A DNA stretch of 64,000 bases from Heliomarina baculiformis (GTDB lineage: Bacteria; Pseudomonadota; Alphaproteobacteria; Rhodobacterales; Rhodobacteraceae), in contig NZ_JAIMIC010000002.1 of the NCBI RefSeq assembly GCF_019966545.1, forward strand, positions 124,001-188,000, given 5' to 3'. The first letter of the stretch is position 1, and every line of letters starts with the position of its first letter. Positions 63,869 to 64,000 of the stretch are shown in pieces. The notes beneath the pieces were generated by a model. That model saw only the letters and a list, made by a program, of their open reading frames with translations, was not told the origin of the DNA and did no database searches. The translations under genes were made by a program, and so were the position numbers.

Positions 63869-64000
63869 CCGACCCTCGCAACACAACAACAGAGAAAAGT
63901 ATAGAGGGACGATAGGTTAAGGCGAAGTAGAGAAGCCGTGCGTGAAATGGGGAGGTTCGGCGGGATGTCCAGTATTATTTATGTATTTCAATGGCATGTG

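Overview
The window looks like an ordinary chromosomal stretch of a marine or soil Rhodobacteraceae (Roseobacter-type alphaproteobacterium). The reasons are high G+C with strong GC3 bias throughout, a choline-sulfate/choline oxidation cluster, a propionyl-CoA carboxylase and methylmalonyl-CoA mutase region with a PccR-type regulator, a short ProRS, a PraR-like small XRE protein, an Hda-ppk-ppx string, and recurrent 'CCCAAAGAAG...GATATTT' intergenic palindromes. I see no phage, IS element, CRISPR array, rRNA or tRNA, and no compositional break that would mark an island.

Layout. 1-6.4 kb: end of an FAD-linked oxidase gene, rpmG, a GNAT acetyltransferase, a Bax-inhibitor-like membrane protein, a DUF1127/LysR divergent pair, a quinone oxidoreductase, a small XRE regulator and hisN. 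6.5-9.7 kb: two amidohydrolases for purine deamination (8-oxoguanine-deaminase-like and guanine deaminase) around a CAP-domain protein. 9.8-13.5 kb: a tightly coupled run mgtE / 5-formyl-THF cyclo-ligase / YmdB-like phosphoesterase / EamA transporter. 13.6-19.1 kb: two SLC13 permeases carrying TrkA-C domains flanking an FAD-binding dehydrogenase. 19.2-23.3 kb: yebC, argP-argO, an EamA transporter and a secreted hypothetical protein. 23.4-28.9 kb: betI-betC-betB-betA with a BetI-type operator. 29.0-45.1 kb: thermonuclease, the acyl-CoA regulator (pccR), an MFS exporter, a serralysin-like RTX protease, pccB, a block of small proteins of unknown function, pccA, a second RTX protein, a DUF4174 protein, methylmalonyl-CoA mutase, a small membrane protein and a VOC protein. 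45.1-53.0 kb: TerB/DnaJ co-chaperone, an EEP-family hydrolase, a small secreted protein, then ppx, ppk, an Hda-like DnaA paralogue and an AI-2E/PerM permease on the minus strand. 53.1-64 kb: pepT, an SRPBCC protein, proS, a small exported protein, a PQQ-type sugar dehydrogenase, lolC/E-lolD, an Ldh-type oxidoreductase, a lipoprotein cytochrome c, an HExxH lipoprotein, a PaaI thioesterase and a secreted protein.

How the genes work together. The bet genes turn choline-O-sulfate or choline into glycine betaine under BetI control; no transporter is encoded here. The pcc/mcm region carboxylates propionyl-CoA and isomerises methylmalonyl-CoA to succinyl-CoA. The regulator at 29630-31030 probably controls it: its own upstream region and the pccB upstream region both carry the same unusual motif, TTTGC-N3-TTTGC, in tandem 8-bp-pitch half-sites. 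Between pccB and pccA lies a conserved-looking block of short genes of unknown role, ending in a terminator-like hairpin about 30 nt before pccA, which makes read-through or attenuation into pccA worth testing.

The most interesting non-coding signals are the PccR sites, the pccA leader hairpins, a family of interspersed composite palindromes (at least six copies in two types), and a palindrome that sits in frame inside the start region of the 36303-36803 gene. None of these establishes a new system by itself; they are the best leads in an otherwise housekeeping-like window.
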